From assembly GCA_047967505.1 (NCBI GenBank), contig CM106539.1: a stretch of 64,000 nucleotides of DNA. One strand, written 5' to 3'. Position 1 is the first letter of the stretch; each line of letters opens with the position of its first letter. Shown piece after piece: positions 41,281-53,400 of the stretch. The stretch is from Dipteris shenzhenensis (Eukaryota > Polypodiophyta > Polypodiopsida > Gleicheniales). The position numbers and the translations under genes are program-made. The notes below the pieces were generated by a model. That model saw nothing but the letters and a program-made list of their open reading frames with translations. It was not told where the DNA came from and did no database searches.

Positions 41281-42460
41281 TGTATTGTGATGATAGGAGT
41301 CTATAGAACAAAAGGACATGATGTTATGTACACAAGCAAATATGCGATAAAAATTAAACAATAGAAATTTAAAACAATTAAATATCAATTAATCTTAAAA
41401 CAATGAGCATCCATTTAAATACAATTTAAACAATACAAATTTAACACAATTGGATACTAATTAATCTTATAACAATGAGTGTCCATTTGAATACCATTTA
41501 AACAATTGGATACCAATTAAACACACTCCATTTAAACAATACAAATTTAAAAAAAAATAAATACCAGTTAATCTTAAAACAGTGAGCGTCCATTTAAATA
41601 CCATTTAAACAATTTAATTTAAATGATAGAAATTTAAAACATTTGGATACCAATTAAACAATTCCATTCAAATAATTTAATCCTCACTCATCACGCGGAG
41701 ATAGCAAGTTTAAAACACAGACACAAACTTCAATTGATGAAAAGTTGAATACACATACACAAGTACATGAATAAGATAGTGCCGCAGGCATAATACCTAT
41801 TCAATGTCCAGTACAATTAGATGTTCATTGTAATTCAAATACAACATGCCTAACTAGAGCCTTGGGCTCATCTCAATCATTGGTCACATGACCAACTGTG
41901 GATTAATGTTCAACTTGGTCACATCATTTTTTAAAGAAGAAAACTTAAGTGAATTCATTTCGCATGCACATGAGCATCAAGCACAAATTGCTCATGTAGA
42001 TGTAGATTGTATATGGAATGTGCATTGTTTGACGTCACTACAGTGCACGCACAAGAATGAGAATGCAAGGAGAGAAGACACAAATGCCGAACGAATGACA
42101 AAGTATCAAGCTCTCGCATAGAGACGAACCTAGTGTAACGACACAGACGACCGAATAAATGACCAAGTGTCGAAATCCTACATAACTTAAACAAACCCTA
42201 CATAACTCCCTACTACCCAGAAATGACAAACACGGTACCTATGCAAACGACCCATCTTGCCAAATGAACGACAAAGGGCTGACAGCTAGGTATCATATAT
42301 ATGACCTATTATTTTACTAGTTGTAGGATTTTTGAACGACCTTATATGTCAAAAGAATGACATCAAGCCGAACATTTTTACATTAACTACCTAAACTAGT
42401 GAGATGACTCATTATGTTGAATTAATGACACAAAGCCGAATAAAAACTAAGAAATTAATA
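41281..42460. repeat. AT-rich intergenic region with degenerate tandem repeats
   Basis: At 41340-41690, units with CAATGAGCATCCATTTAAATA, AATTTAAAACAATT and TGGATACCAATTAA recur irregularly at about 80-120 bp. The remainder is unstructured; short frames look like chance. Confidence 0.55.
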
Positions 42461-42579
42461 TTCAAAATAACATATTGATAAAGCCTAAAGGTTTAAATTT
42501 TACCTGAAGGCTAAAGGCTGAAGGTTGAACAATGAAGAGTGAAGGGAGATATCTAAATGTGAGGGAGCCCGCTGTAGGC

Positions 42580-42780
42580 CCACCATAGATAGAATATATA
42601 GCCCACTGGGCTTTTTGATCATCCTGCCAGGGCCTGGTGGGAAAAGCATATTTCCCGACGGGCCCGACGAGAAAAGCATATTTCCCGACAGGCTCAGTGG
42701 GAAAACTCAAAAGCCCGGTGAGCCCCGATGGGATAATCAAAAAGCCCGATGGGTTTTTTGAAGGTTATCAGGTCACCCTA
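42580..42780. repeat. Short inverted and direct repeats, GC-rich
   Basis: GAAAAGCATATTTCCCGACG and GAAAAGCATATTTCCCGACA are direct repeats. AGCCCACTGGGCTTTTTGAT and ATCAAAAAGCCCGATGGG are inverted. This could be the terminal or subterminal part of a DNA transposon. Confidence 0.5.
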
Positions 42781-42926
42781 AACCAGCTTGTTACTAAGCT
42801 CTTAATAACGTGATGATGTGAAGTTGTTATTAACACATGTTATTAACGTGAAAAAGGCCAGTGATTACGTAACCACTTGAACACTGCTAGCAAGTCGACT
42901 TTTCTTCAGAGAAATCCACAGCCAAA

Positions 42927-44585
42927 TGACAAGAAGCACAAACGAGCAACAATTTGAAAAGGACGAAACTTCAACTGAGAAGAAGATACAAGAAGAGAAG
43001 AGAAATGATGAAAACAACAAGTTTCCTTTACCAAATGATGAGAGAGATGGTCACAGCCGCTTTAGACGGGCAATATTCTCCTTGCTATAGCCTTGGAATT
43101 TAATATTTTGAAGTAATTAAACTAGAAACTCAAACACAAAATATAGAAAAGCAGTTAGATATGATTAATAATACATTAAAAGCTCTAACTAAAGCCCATA
43201 TCTAAGTTATTTGATTCTCAATCGGTAACTCCTATGACACAATCACCGACTTCTCCTAGTCAAGTTGAAAGGTCTACCTCTTGACCTAAAGAAACCTCTA
43301 ACATTCTTAAGGACTTAAAACCACAAATTTTCAATGGGGAAGAAAAAGAATGCAACAAGGACACGATAAATACGTTCTTGAAAAAGAAGCAAGAATTCCA
43401 TCAACTCAAGAACACCCCTCCTAAAAATTAAGTCATGGGAGTGAGTATTTCCCTTGGAAATAAGGCCAATAATGGTGGACGGATCCTCAGGGAAAGCTTG
43501 GGATGTTTGGGACACTTGTAGCATGGGTAAGAACACTTTAGTCCAGTACACAATGATTTATAGGGAGGCAGTCCTTAAGTTGAGAGGAATCAATGAGTTC
43601 CAAAAGATAAGGGGTTTCATGAGAGGTCTAAAAGACACCTACAAGATTTAGGTGAGAAGAAATTCTCCCAAGACCTTTAAAGAAGTAATTAAATATGCCC
43701 AAATTTGTGACGATACTATGGGGAAATCCAAAGCTGAAACTTTAGAACAAACTGGTTTTGTTCCTAAGTTCGACACATTCCCAATCATAAATGGAAGGGG
43801 CACTTCAAGAAGGAGGCTTCTTAAGCACCATCGATTAAGAACCTCAAACACAAAGATATCCTCTCCTATAGAGGTTTATCAAAAGGACAACACCCACATG
43901 TGCTATCTATCATCGGCAATGTGGCAGCCAAACTTTGGTCCTCATGATTTAATGAGAATGCATGGAAAGATTAAAAGGAAATGGGTAAGAATTATGGTCG
44001 ATGATAGCGCAAAACATAATTTCTTAGACTACTCGTTCGTTAAGAAATTGAAGTTTCCTGAGAGCCCAAGTGCCCATAGATATGTGGTCTTTCTGACAAA
44101 GGGCAGTGATAAAAAGATTTGGGACACCATGATTCATTGTATGGAGGTGGAATTTCAAGACTATTAGGATGCCTTGGATTTCCAATTAGAATAGAAGTTG
44201 TTCTTGGTCGAGAATAGTTGTATAGTCTTGGGCATAGCTTACAACCCAGCTTTTTAAACAACTCCATTATATTTGAAAAAGATGCTAGAGTCTTCCAGAT
44301 TTAGGGAAAACATGATGTACCCAACTCTTCCCTTATTTGTTTGATGGAATTGGAATGACTTCTACAACAACAACAATGCAAGGTATACCTCTGTGAACTT
44401 ACTTTTATTGGGGATTTTATTTCTGCTACATTTAAAAAGAATAAAATTTATCTGGATGTGATTAAAAAGTAAGAATCTTTGTTTAATGATTTAATGGTTG
44501 AATTTAAAGATGTTTTTTCATGTCATTTGCCTAATGATTTACCTCCTAAGCAAAATGTAGATGATAATATAGACATAATGAGCTT
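42927..44585 (+). pseudogene. Eroded gypsy-type retrotransposon: Gag, protease, RT linker
   Basis: An ATG at 42927 opens MTRSTNEQQFEKDE, a gag-like start. At 43454 onward, KAWDVWDTCSMGKNTLVQYT and NEFQKIRGFMRGLKDTYKI, then NSPKTFKEVIKYAQICDD, are typical retrotransposon Gag. At 43960-44110, WVRIMVDDSAKHNFLDYSFV resembles the protease active site (VDSGATHNFI) with Asp-Ser-Ala replacing Ser-Gly-Ala. At 44479-44560, MVEFKDVFSCHLPNDLPP is the linker before RT. Stops and frameshifts are common, and there is no RT, integrase or LTR pair. It is unrelated in detail to the element at 24929. Confidence 0.75.
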
Positions 44586-44776
44586 GGTGAAGCTGAGAGT
44601 GCGGATGGAAGCGGATGATGGTGGTGCGGATGGAGAGGGCTGGCCACTCAAGTCACCCTCACCTCTCAACATCTAATCATTCTGACTCCACTCTTTTTTG
44701 CTTGCATGCAACGAACGATCTCCTGACTGTGACAGAGGCTCCTAGTGATGCACAAGCAAATGAATGGAAAGAAGAG

Positions 44777-44795
44777 TATATATAAGAAAAACTAG
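44777..44795 (+). promoter_or_regulatory. TATA cassette 1
   Basis: TATATATAAGAAAAACTAG. The same 19 bases occur at 47803, both preceded by AATGAATG-A/G-rich sequence. They may be TATA boxes of two related LTRs or promoters. Confidence 0.4.
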
Positions 44796-45029
44796 CCCAC
44801 TCCTCCCACTCACGAATAAATTTGAATTTTAAAAAAAGAGAGAGAAATTTGAATTCATTCTGCTAGATAAAATTGAATTCAAATTTGTGTTCAACATTCT
44901 TCTTGGTACGATTTGTGTTCGACATTCTTCTCGTACGTCCCTCTTCATTCTTCTCGTACATCTCTTCTTATTTGTCACTCTTGCTCATGGTAGGCTCTTG
45001 TTTATCACTCTTGCTCGTGGGTCGTTCTA

Positions 45030-45734
45030 CTCTTAGTTGTAAGATTTGACCTCTCTCCCTCTACTCCTCTCCTCTTCTCTATGTAGTGGGCTCTCTCTCT
45101 CTCTCTCTAATGGAGCTCCCTCTCTAGTGGCATATATCTCTCTCTCTAGTTGCATACCTTCCCCTCTCCCTCAAGTCTTCTCATCTCTCCTCTCTCTCTA
45201 GTCACATAGCTTCCCCTCTCCCTAAAGTCTTCTCATCTCTCCTCTCTCTCTAGTAGTATACCTTCCCTCTCCATCACGTCTTCTCACCCCTCTCTCTCTA
45301 GTCATGTAGCTTCCCTCTCCATCACTTCTTCTCACCTCTCTTCTCTCTCTATTCGCATGTCTTCCACTTCAACTCACCTCTCCACTCCCTTCCCTCTTCT
45401 CTCACCTGGGGGCCGTAGCCCCCAGGAGTCCTCTCTCTCTCTCTTCCTTCTCTCTCTCTTCTCCCCTCCCCTTCCCTCCTCGCTCTCACTCCTCTCCCTC
45501 CCTTACTCCTCTCACTCTCCTCTCATCCCTGGGGGCTGCGGCCACCACGACTTCTATCTCTCTCTCCTCTCCTCCCCTCACTTTCTCTCTCTCTCTCTCT
45601 CCTCCCCTCATTCCTCTCACTTCTCTCACCTTCTATCTATCTCTCCTCTCCTCCCCTTCTCCTACCCTCCCCTCACTTTCTCTCTCTCTCTCCTCCCCTC
45701 ATTCCTCTCACTTCTCTCACCTACCCTCCCCTCA

Positions 45735-45770
<36 letters not shown>

Positions 45771-46255
45771 CCCTCATTCCTCTCACTTCTCTCACCTGTG
45801 GAGGCCGCGGCTGCCAAGGCTCCTCTTTCTCTCTCCTCTCTATCCTCTCTCTTCCCTTAATTTCTCTCTCTCCTCTCCCTCCCCTCACTCCTCTGTCTCT
45901 CTCTCCTCTCCTATCTCTCTCTCCTCCCCTCCCCTTTCCCTCACTCCCCTCCCTCTACTCACTTTCTCTCTCTATCCTCTCCTGCCTCCACTCATTCCTC
46001 TCACCCCTCCCTCCACTCACTTTCTCTCTCTATCCTCTCCTCCCTCCACTCATTCCTCTCACCCCTGGGGCCGTAGCTGCCAGAGCTCCTCCTTCTCTCT
46101 CCTCTGTCTCCTCACTCCCCTCTCTTCCCTTACTTTCTCTCTCTACTCTCCCTCTTCTCACTTCTCTTTCTCTCTCCCTCCTCTCCCTCCCCTCATTCTC
46201 TCTCTCTCCTCTCCCTTTCCTCACTCCTCTCACCCTGGGGGCCGCGGCCGCCAGG

Positions 46256-46304
<49 letters not shown>

Positions 46305-46675
46305 CCTCCCTCCTCTCTATCCTCTCTCTTTCCTCAATTTCTCTCTCTCCTCTCCCTCCCCTCTGTCTCTCTCTCCTCTCCTATCTCTCTCTCCTCCCCT
46401 CCCCTTTCCCTCACTCCCCTCCCTCCACTCACTTTCTCTCTCTATCCTCTCCTCCCTCCATTCATTCCTCTCGCCCTTGGGGCCGTGGCTACCAGAGCTC
46501 CTCCTCTCTCCTCTGTCTCCTCACTCCCATCTCTTTCCTCAATTTCTCTCTCTACTCTCCCTCTCCTCACTTCTCTTTCCCTCTCCTCACTTCTCTTTCT
46601 CTCTTCCTCCCCTCATTCTCTCTCTCTCCTCTCCCTTTCCTCACTCCTCTCACCCTGGGGGCCATGGCCGCCAGG

Positions 46676-46740
<65 letters not shown>

Positions 46741-47600
46741 CCCTCCCTCTCTATGGTAGCCCCTCCCTCTCCTCTCTCTCTCTCTCCCCTCCCCCTCCCA
46801 CCGCCTCCCCTTGTCGTCGCCCCCTCACCTCCTTCTCTGCCTCCCCCCTCCTGCCGCCTCCCCCCTACCGCCTCCCCCTCCCGTCGCCTCCTCCCTCCTT
46901 CCTTTCCTCCCTCTCTCTCCCCCCTCCACCCCTCCATCCCCCCACCTCTCCCTCTGCTGCCGCCTCCATCCCCCCTGCCGCTGCCTCCCCGTCCCGCTAC
47001 CTCCCCCTACCGCCACCCCCTCACCTCCTTCTCTACTCCCCCCCTCCCGCCGCCTCCCCCTACTACCTCCCCTTCCTGCCGCCTCCTCCCTCCCTCCTTT
47101 CCTCCCTCTCTCTCCCCCCTCCATCCCCCCTCTATCGTCGCCTCCCCCTCCCGCTGCCTCCCCCTACCGCCGCCCCCTCACCTCCTTCTCTGCTCCCCCC
47201 TTGCTGCCTCCCCCTACCGCCTCCCCCTCCCGCCGCCTCCTCCCTCCCTCCTTTCCTCCCTCTCTCTACCCCCTCCACCCCTCCATCCCCCCACCTCCCT
47301 CTCGAACCTCTCTCTCTCCTCCCTCCCTCCTTTCCTCCCTCTCTCTCCCCCCTCCACTTCCCTCTTCCTCCTGGAGGCCGCGACCCCCAAGGCTCCTCTC
47401 CTTCTCTCTAAACTTTCTCTCTCTCTCTAGTTCCTCTCACCTCTCTCTCTCATAACCCCCTCTCTCTCTCCTCCCTCCCTCCTTTCCTCCCTCTCTCTCC
47501 CCCCTCCACTTCCCTCTTCCTCCTGGAGGCCGCGGCCCCCAAGGCTCCTCCTTCTCTCTAAACTTTCTCTCTCTCTCTCTACTTCCTCTCTTTATTTCTT
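45030..47600 (+). repeat. CT-rich low-complexity block with a recurring GGGGCCGCGGCC module
   Basis: Runs of CTCTCT and CCTCC, with long perfect (CT)n at about 45740-45770, 46260-46300 and 46678-46740. From 46790 to 47300 the composition shifts to CCGCCTCCCCCTCC. Embedded at about 45407, 45530, 45798, 46064, 46237, 46480, 46654, 47370 and 47522 is a module near CTGGGGGCCGCGGCCGCCAG. The last two belong to a roughly 150-bp tandem duplication. Ser/Leu/Pro-rich open frames here are composition artefacts. Confidence 0.85.
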
Positions 47601-47802
47601 TCTTTCTCTCTCTTCAAATTAAAAAAAACAAATCTACAAAACTTAGATAAAGAATTAATCAAAAAATTTTACAAGTACCTGGAAAAAGTTTGTAACTTTG
47701 CTCTCTCTTGCTTTCTTGCTCTTCCTTCCTTGCTTTCTTGCTCGTCCTTGCTTTCTTGCTTAAATGAATGAAATGAGGGGAGAATGAATGAAGAAGGAAG
47801 AC

Positions 47803-47821
47803 TATATATAAGAAAAACTAG
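47803..47821 (+). promoter_or_regulatory. TATA cassette 2
   Basis: Second copy of TATATATAAGAAAAACTAG, followed by TC-rich sequence with ATTGGCTTTCC/ATTGGCTCCC repeats (47840-47960). Confidence 0.4.
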
Positions 47822-48154
47822 GTTTTCCTCCTCCTCTCCTATTGGCTTTCCATTCCTCCCCTCTCTCCTATTGGCTTTCCATTCCTCCCCTCTCCCATTG
47901 GCTCCCATTACTCCCCCTCTCCCATTGGACCCCCATCCCTCATCCCAATCTTCCATTGGCCCTCCCCCCATCCATTTCTTCTTCCTCCCCCATTCCCACC
48001 ACTCCCATCCCACATTTCCACCACGCCCCATACTCCTCCCATTTCCCCATCCCACCCTTCCATTTCCCAAAATCCCATATTTCCCCATCTCACCCTCCTC
48101 TTTTTCATCCCCTATTAACTCCCCTCACTCATTTCACTCCCTTATTATCCTACT
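47822..48154. repeat. CT-rich sequence with short CCTATTGGC repeats
   Basis: At least four ATTGGC motifs at 47840-47960 spaced 20-35 bp (CCAAT-type boxes on the minus strand), then CCCAT-rich low complexity. No gene. Confidence 0.5.
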
Positions 48155-48410
48155 CCCCTATTACCTCCCCCTCTCCCATTCCATTACTCCCTCCCCACTC
48201 TCACTTCCACTTCCCATTACTCACTTGCCATTTGCAAACTATTAATATATTATTATACTATTTTTTATACTTATTATCATACACCCCTATTACCTCCCCT
48301 CTCCCATTCCACTCCTCCCTCCTCACTCCCACTTCCACTTCCCATTACTCACTTGCTATACACATTTGCAAACTATCAATATATTATTATACGATTTTTT
48401 ATACTATTTG
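48155..48410 (+). repeat. 130-bp direct tandem duplication
   Basis: CTATTACCTCCCC starts at 48158 and 48288. Both copies continue through CACTTCCACTTCCCATTACT and end in AATATATTATTATAC. Confidence 0.8.
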
Positions 48411-48604
48411 CAAACTTACATGTGGGCAAAATCACAAGTGTCAAAGCGATCCTATCGTGGTCATACAACAACTGTGCTTTTATTTAAGGGCGTATTTATC
48501 CTCATCAACAAGTTTATTTCAGCTTTTAATTTGACACAATACTCAAGGTATGAAGTGCATGATTTGTGCACGAGGTGTTTACTTTGTTGTATCAAAATTG
48601 TTTG

Positions 48605-48625
48605 ACACACACACACACACACACA
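48605..48625. repeat. (AC)n microsatellite
   Basis: About ten AC units followed by ATATACACATA, close to the left edge of satellite array 2. Confidence 0.9.
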
Positions 48626-48670
48626 TATACACATACTGAAAATTTGCTAATATTATCGCATCTACATTTC

Positions 48671-49018
48671 TCCGATGGGCACAAAACTTTGTACACGCCT
48701 CAACCTGGGTCATATTGACTTGCATACAAAGTGGTGCACCCATCCCATAAGTACTTGTTCGGATAACACACCTGCAAACGTATTTTATGACGATTGTGCA
48801 TAACACTAGGAACAAAATGGTGTATAATGTGCGATCGACTATGCAAAGCATATCCAATGGACACAACACTTTGCACATTCCTCAAACTAGGCAGTATTGA
48901 CTTGTGTGCAAAGTGGAATCCCCATCCGATAAGTACTTGTTTGAAAAACACACCTAGGATCGTGTTTTTTGACGGTTCTGCATGACACCAAGGCAAAAAC
49001 GGTATTTAATACTCCATT
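48671..49018 (-). repeat. Satellite array 2, left edge, reverse orientation
   Basis: About two diverged monomers of the 182-bp satellite, reversed. Orientation flips between CGGTATTTAATACTCC and AAAAAACACGCTGCTAGG near 49010. Confidence 0.88.
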
Positions 49019-50420
49019 AAAAAACACGCTGCTAGGTATGTTATTCGATCAAGTACTTATGGGATGGGCGCTCCACTTTGCATGTAAGTCAAGTTCACCT
49101 AGTTTAAGGTGTGTGCAAAGTATTATGCCCATCGGATATGCTTTACATTATCAATCAAGCATAAAACACCGTTTTTGCAATGCATAACCATAAAAAAACA
49201 AGGTCCTAGGTGTGGTATTCAAACAAGTACTTATCGGATGGGGGCTCCACTTTGCACCCAAGTCAAGTTAAAATAGGTTGAGGTGCATGAAAATTATTGT
49301 GACCATTGGATATGCTTTGCATGGTCGATCATGCATTATACACTGTTTTCCCCCTAGTGATATGCACATCCATTAAAAAACACGCCCTTAGGTGTGTTAT
49401 CTAACCAAGTACTTATCTGATGGGTGCGCCTTTTTTCAAAAAAGTCAATACCACCTATGTTGAGGTGCAAGTAAAGTATTATGATGATCGGATATGCATT
49501 GCATGGTCGATTGAGCATTAAATACCGTTTTTGCCTTAGTATCAAGCACATTTGTAAAAAAACACGGTCCTAGGTGTGTTATCGGATCAAGTACATATCT
49601 GACGGACATGCCACTTTTCATGCAGCTCAATAACACCTAGGTTGAGGTGGGTGCAAAGTATTGTGTCCATCAAATGTACTTTGCATGGTATATCATGTAT
49701 TAAACTCCGTTTGTGCCTCAATGTCATGCGCAACCATAAAAAAATACGCTTTTAGGTGTGTTATCCGATCAACTGCTTATCGGACGGGTGTACCACTTTG
49801 CATGCAATGCAATACCACAATTGTTGAGGCTCATGCAAAGTATTGTGCCCATCGGATATGCTTTGCATTGTCGATCAAGCATTAAACACTGTTTTGGCCT
49901 TAGTGTCATGCACAACTGTCAAAAAACGCAGTCCTAGATGTGTTATTCGACTAAGTACTTATGGGATGGGCACACCACTTTGCATGTAAGTCAATAAAAC
50001 CTAGTTTGAGATGTGTTAAAAGTATTGTTACCATCCGATATGCATTGCATTGTTGATCAAGCATAAAATAGCATTTTTGCCTTAGTGTCATGGACAACCA
50101 TTCAAAAACATGGTCCTAGGTGTGATATTCAAAAAAGTACTTGTCGAATGGGGGAGCCACTTTGCAAGAAAGTCAATTTCAACTAGATTGATGTGCGTGC
50201 AAAGTATTGTGTCTATCGGTTATGCTTTGCATGGGGGATCACACATTATACACTGTTTTCCCCCTATTGTTATGCACATCCGTCAAAGAGCACGCTCTTA
50301 GGTGTATCATCATACCAAGTACTTATTGAATGGGCATTCCACTTTGCATGGGACACCATACCAATGCTTTTGAGGCATGTGCAAAGTATTGTGCCCATCA
50401 GATATGCTTTGCATGGTAGA
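49019..50420 (+). repeat. Satellite array 2, forward block
   Basis: Seven to eight monomers in the orientation of array 1, but more diverged and with the A-B-C order less regular. Orientation flips again at about 50410-50421 (GCATGGTAGACAAAGAGC). Confidence 0.9.
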
Positions 50421-53400
50421 CAAAGAGCAAAAATGGTATTTAATGCTCGATCGACCATGCAAAGGATATCCGATGGGCACAATACTTTTCCTACGCCTCA
50501 ACCTAGGTAGTATTTAAATGTTCTCAAAGAGGCACACCCAGCTGATAAGTACTTGGTCAGATAACATACCTAAGGGTGTGTGTTTTTGCAGATGTGCATA
50601 TCACTATGGCAAAAATGGTGGATAATGCGTGATCGACCATGCAAAGCATATCCGATGATCACAATACTTTGCACGCACCTCAACCTAGTTAAAATAGACT
50701 TGCGTGCAAAGTGGAGCCCCCATCCCATAACTACTTGATTGAATAACATACCTAGCAGCGTGTTTTTTCATGGATGTGCATGACATTAAGGCAAAAACGG
50801 TGTTTTATTCTTGATCGACAATGCAAAGCATATCCGATGGGAATAATACTTTGCACACACCTGAAACTAGGTGAAATTGACTTACATGCAACGTGGAGCA
50901 CCCATCCCATAAGTACTCAAGATCGAATAACATACCTAGCAGCGTGTTTTTTTACGGATGTGCATGATACTAGAGCGAAAATGGTATTTAATGCTCGATC
51001 GACCATGCAAAGGATATCTGATGGGCACAATACTTTTCCTACGCCTCAAACTATGTGGTATTGAAATGTTCTCAAAGAGGCACACCCATTCGATAAGTAC
51101 TTGGTCAGATAACATACCTAAGGGTGTGTTTTTTTGCGGATGTGCATATCACTACGGGAAAAACGGTGGATGATGCATGATCGACCATGCAAAGCATATC
51201 CGATGGTCACAATACTTTGCACACACCTCAACCTAGTTGAAATGGACTTGCGTGCAAAGTGGAGCCCCCATCTGAGAAGTACTTGTTTGAATAACACACC
51301 TAGGACCGTGTTTTTTTATGGTTGTGCATGACACTAAGGCAAAAACGATGTTTTATGCTTGATTGACAATGCAAAGCATATCCGATGGGCATAACACTTT
51401 GCACAACTTAAACTAGGTGGAATTTACTTACATGCAAATTGGCATTCCCATCCCATAAGTACTTGATTGGATAACATTCCTAGCAGCGTGTTTTCGGATG
51501 TGCATGACACTAAGGCCAAAATGGTAATTAATGCTCAATCGACCATGCAACGCATATCCGATGGGCACAATACTTTTCCTACACCTTAACCTAGGTGGTA
51601 TTGATAGGTTTTCAAAGAGGCACACCGATCTGATAAGTACTTGGTCAGACAACATACCTAAGGGCATGTTTTTTGCGGATGTGCATATCACTTCAGGAAA
51701 AACGTTGTATAATGCGTGATCGACCATGCAAAGCATATTCGATGGTCACAATACTTTGCACGCACCTCAACCTAGTTTAAACAGACTTGCATGCAAAGTG
51801 GAACCCCCATTCGATAAGTATTTGTTTGAATAACACACCTAGGACCGTGTTTTTTTATGGTTGTGCATTACACTAAGGCAAACATGGTGTTTTATGCTTG
51901 ATCGACAATGCAAAGCATATCTGATGGGCATAACAGCTTGCACACACCTTAAAATAGGTGGAATTGACTTACATGCAAAGTGGAATTCCCATCCCATAAG
52001 TACTTGATCGGATAACATACCTAGCAGCGTGTTTTTTTACGGATGTGCATGACACTAAGGCAAAAATGGTAATTAATGCTCGATCGACCATGAAAAGCAT
52101 ATCCGATGGGCACAATACTTTTACTATGCCTGAACCCAGGTGGTATTGACATGTTCTCAAAGAGGCACACCCATCGAACAAGTACTTGGTCAAATAACAT
52201 ACCTAAGGGCGTGTTTTTTGGTGAATGTGCATATCACTATAGGAAAAACGTTGTATAATGCGTGATCGACCAAGCAAAGCATATCCGATGGTCACAATAC
52301 TTTGCATGCACCTAAACCTAGTTGAAACGGGCTTGTGTGCAAAGTGGAGCCACCATCTGAGAAGTACTTGTTTGAATAACACACCTAGGACCGTGTTTTT
52401 TTATGGTTGTGCATGACACTAAGGCAAAAACGGTGTTTTATGCTTGATCAACAATGCAAAGCATATCCGATGGGAACAATACTTTGCACACACCTTAAAC
52501 TAGGTTGAATTGACTTACATGCAAAGTGGCATACCCATCCCATAAGTACTTGATCGGATAACATACCTAGCAGCGTGTTTTTTTACGGATGTGCATGACA
52601 CTAGAGCAAAAAAGGTATTTAATGCTCGATCGACCATGCAAAGGATATCCGATGGGAACAATACTTTTCCTACACCTCAACCTAGGTGGTATTGAAATGT
52701 TCTCAAAGAGGCACACCCATCCGATAAGTACTTGGTCAGATAACATACCTAAGGGAGTGTTTTTTTATGGATGTGCATATCACTACGGGAAAAACGGTGG
52801 ATAATGCGTGATCGACCATGCAAAGCATATCCGATGGTCACAATACTTTGCATGCACCTCAACCTAGTTGAAATGGACTTGCGTGCAAAGTGGAGCCTGC
52901 ATCTAAGAAGTACTTGTTTGAATAACACACCTAGGAACGTGTTTTTTTATGGTTGTGCATGACACTAAGGCAAAAACGGTGTTTTATGCTTGATCGATAA
53001 TGCAAAGCATATCCGATGGGCACAATACTTTGCACACACCTTCAACTAGGTGGAATTAACTTACATCAAAGTGGCATACCCATCCCATAAGTACTTGATC
53101 GGATAACATACCTAGCAGTGTGTTTTTTTACGGATGTGCATGAGAGTAGAGAAAAAATGGTATTTAATGCTCAATCGACCATGCAAAGCATATCCGATGG
53201 GCACAATAATTTTCCTATGTCTCAATCTAGGTGGTATTGACATGTTCTCAAAGAGGCACACCCATCCGATAAGTACTTGGTTAGATAACACACCTAAGGC
53301 CATGTTTTTTTGCGGATGTGCATATCACTACAGGAAAAACGGTCTATAATGCGTGATCGACCATGAAAAGCATATCCAATGGTCACAATACTTTGCATGC

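Noticed and set aside
45357-48534. Ser/Leu/Pro-rich ORFs up to 317 residues
   Set aside because: Produced by CT and CCT repeats; several frames are open at once.
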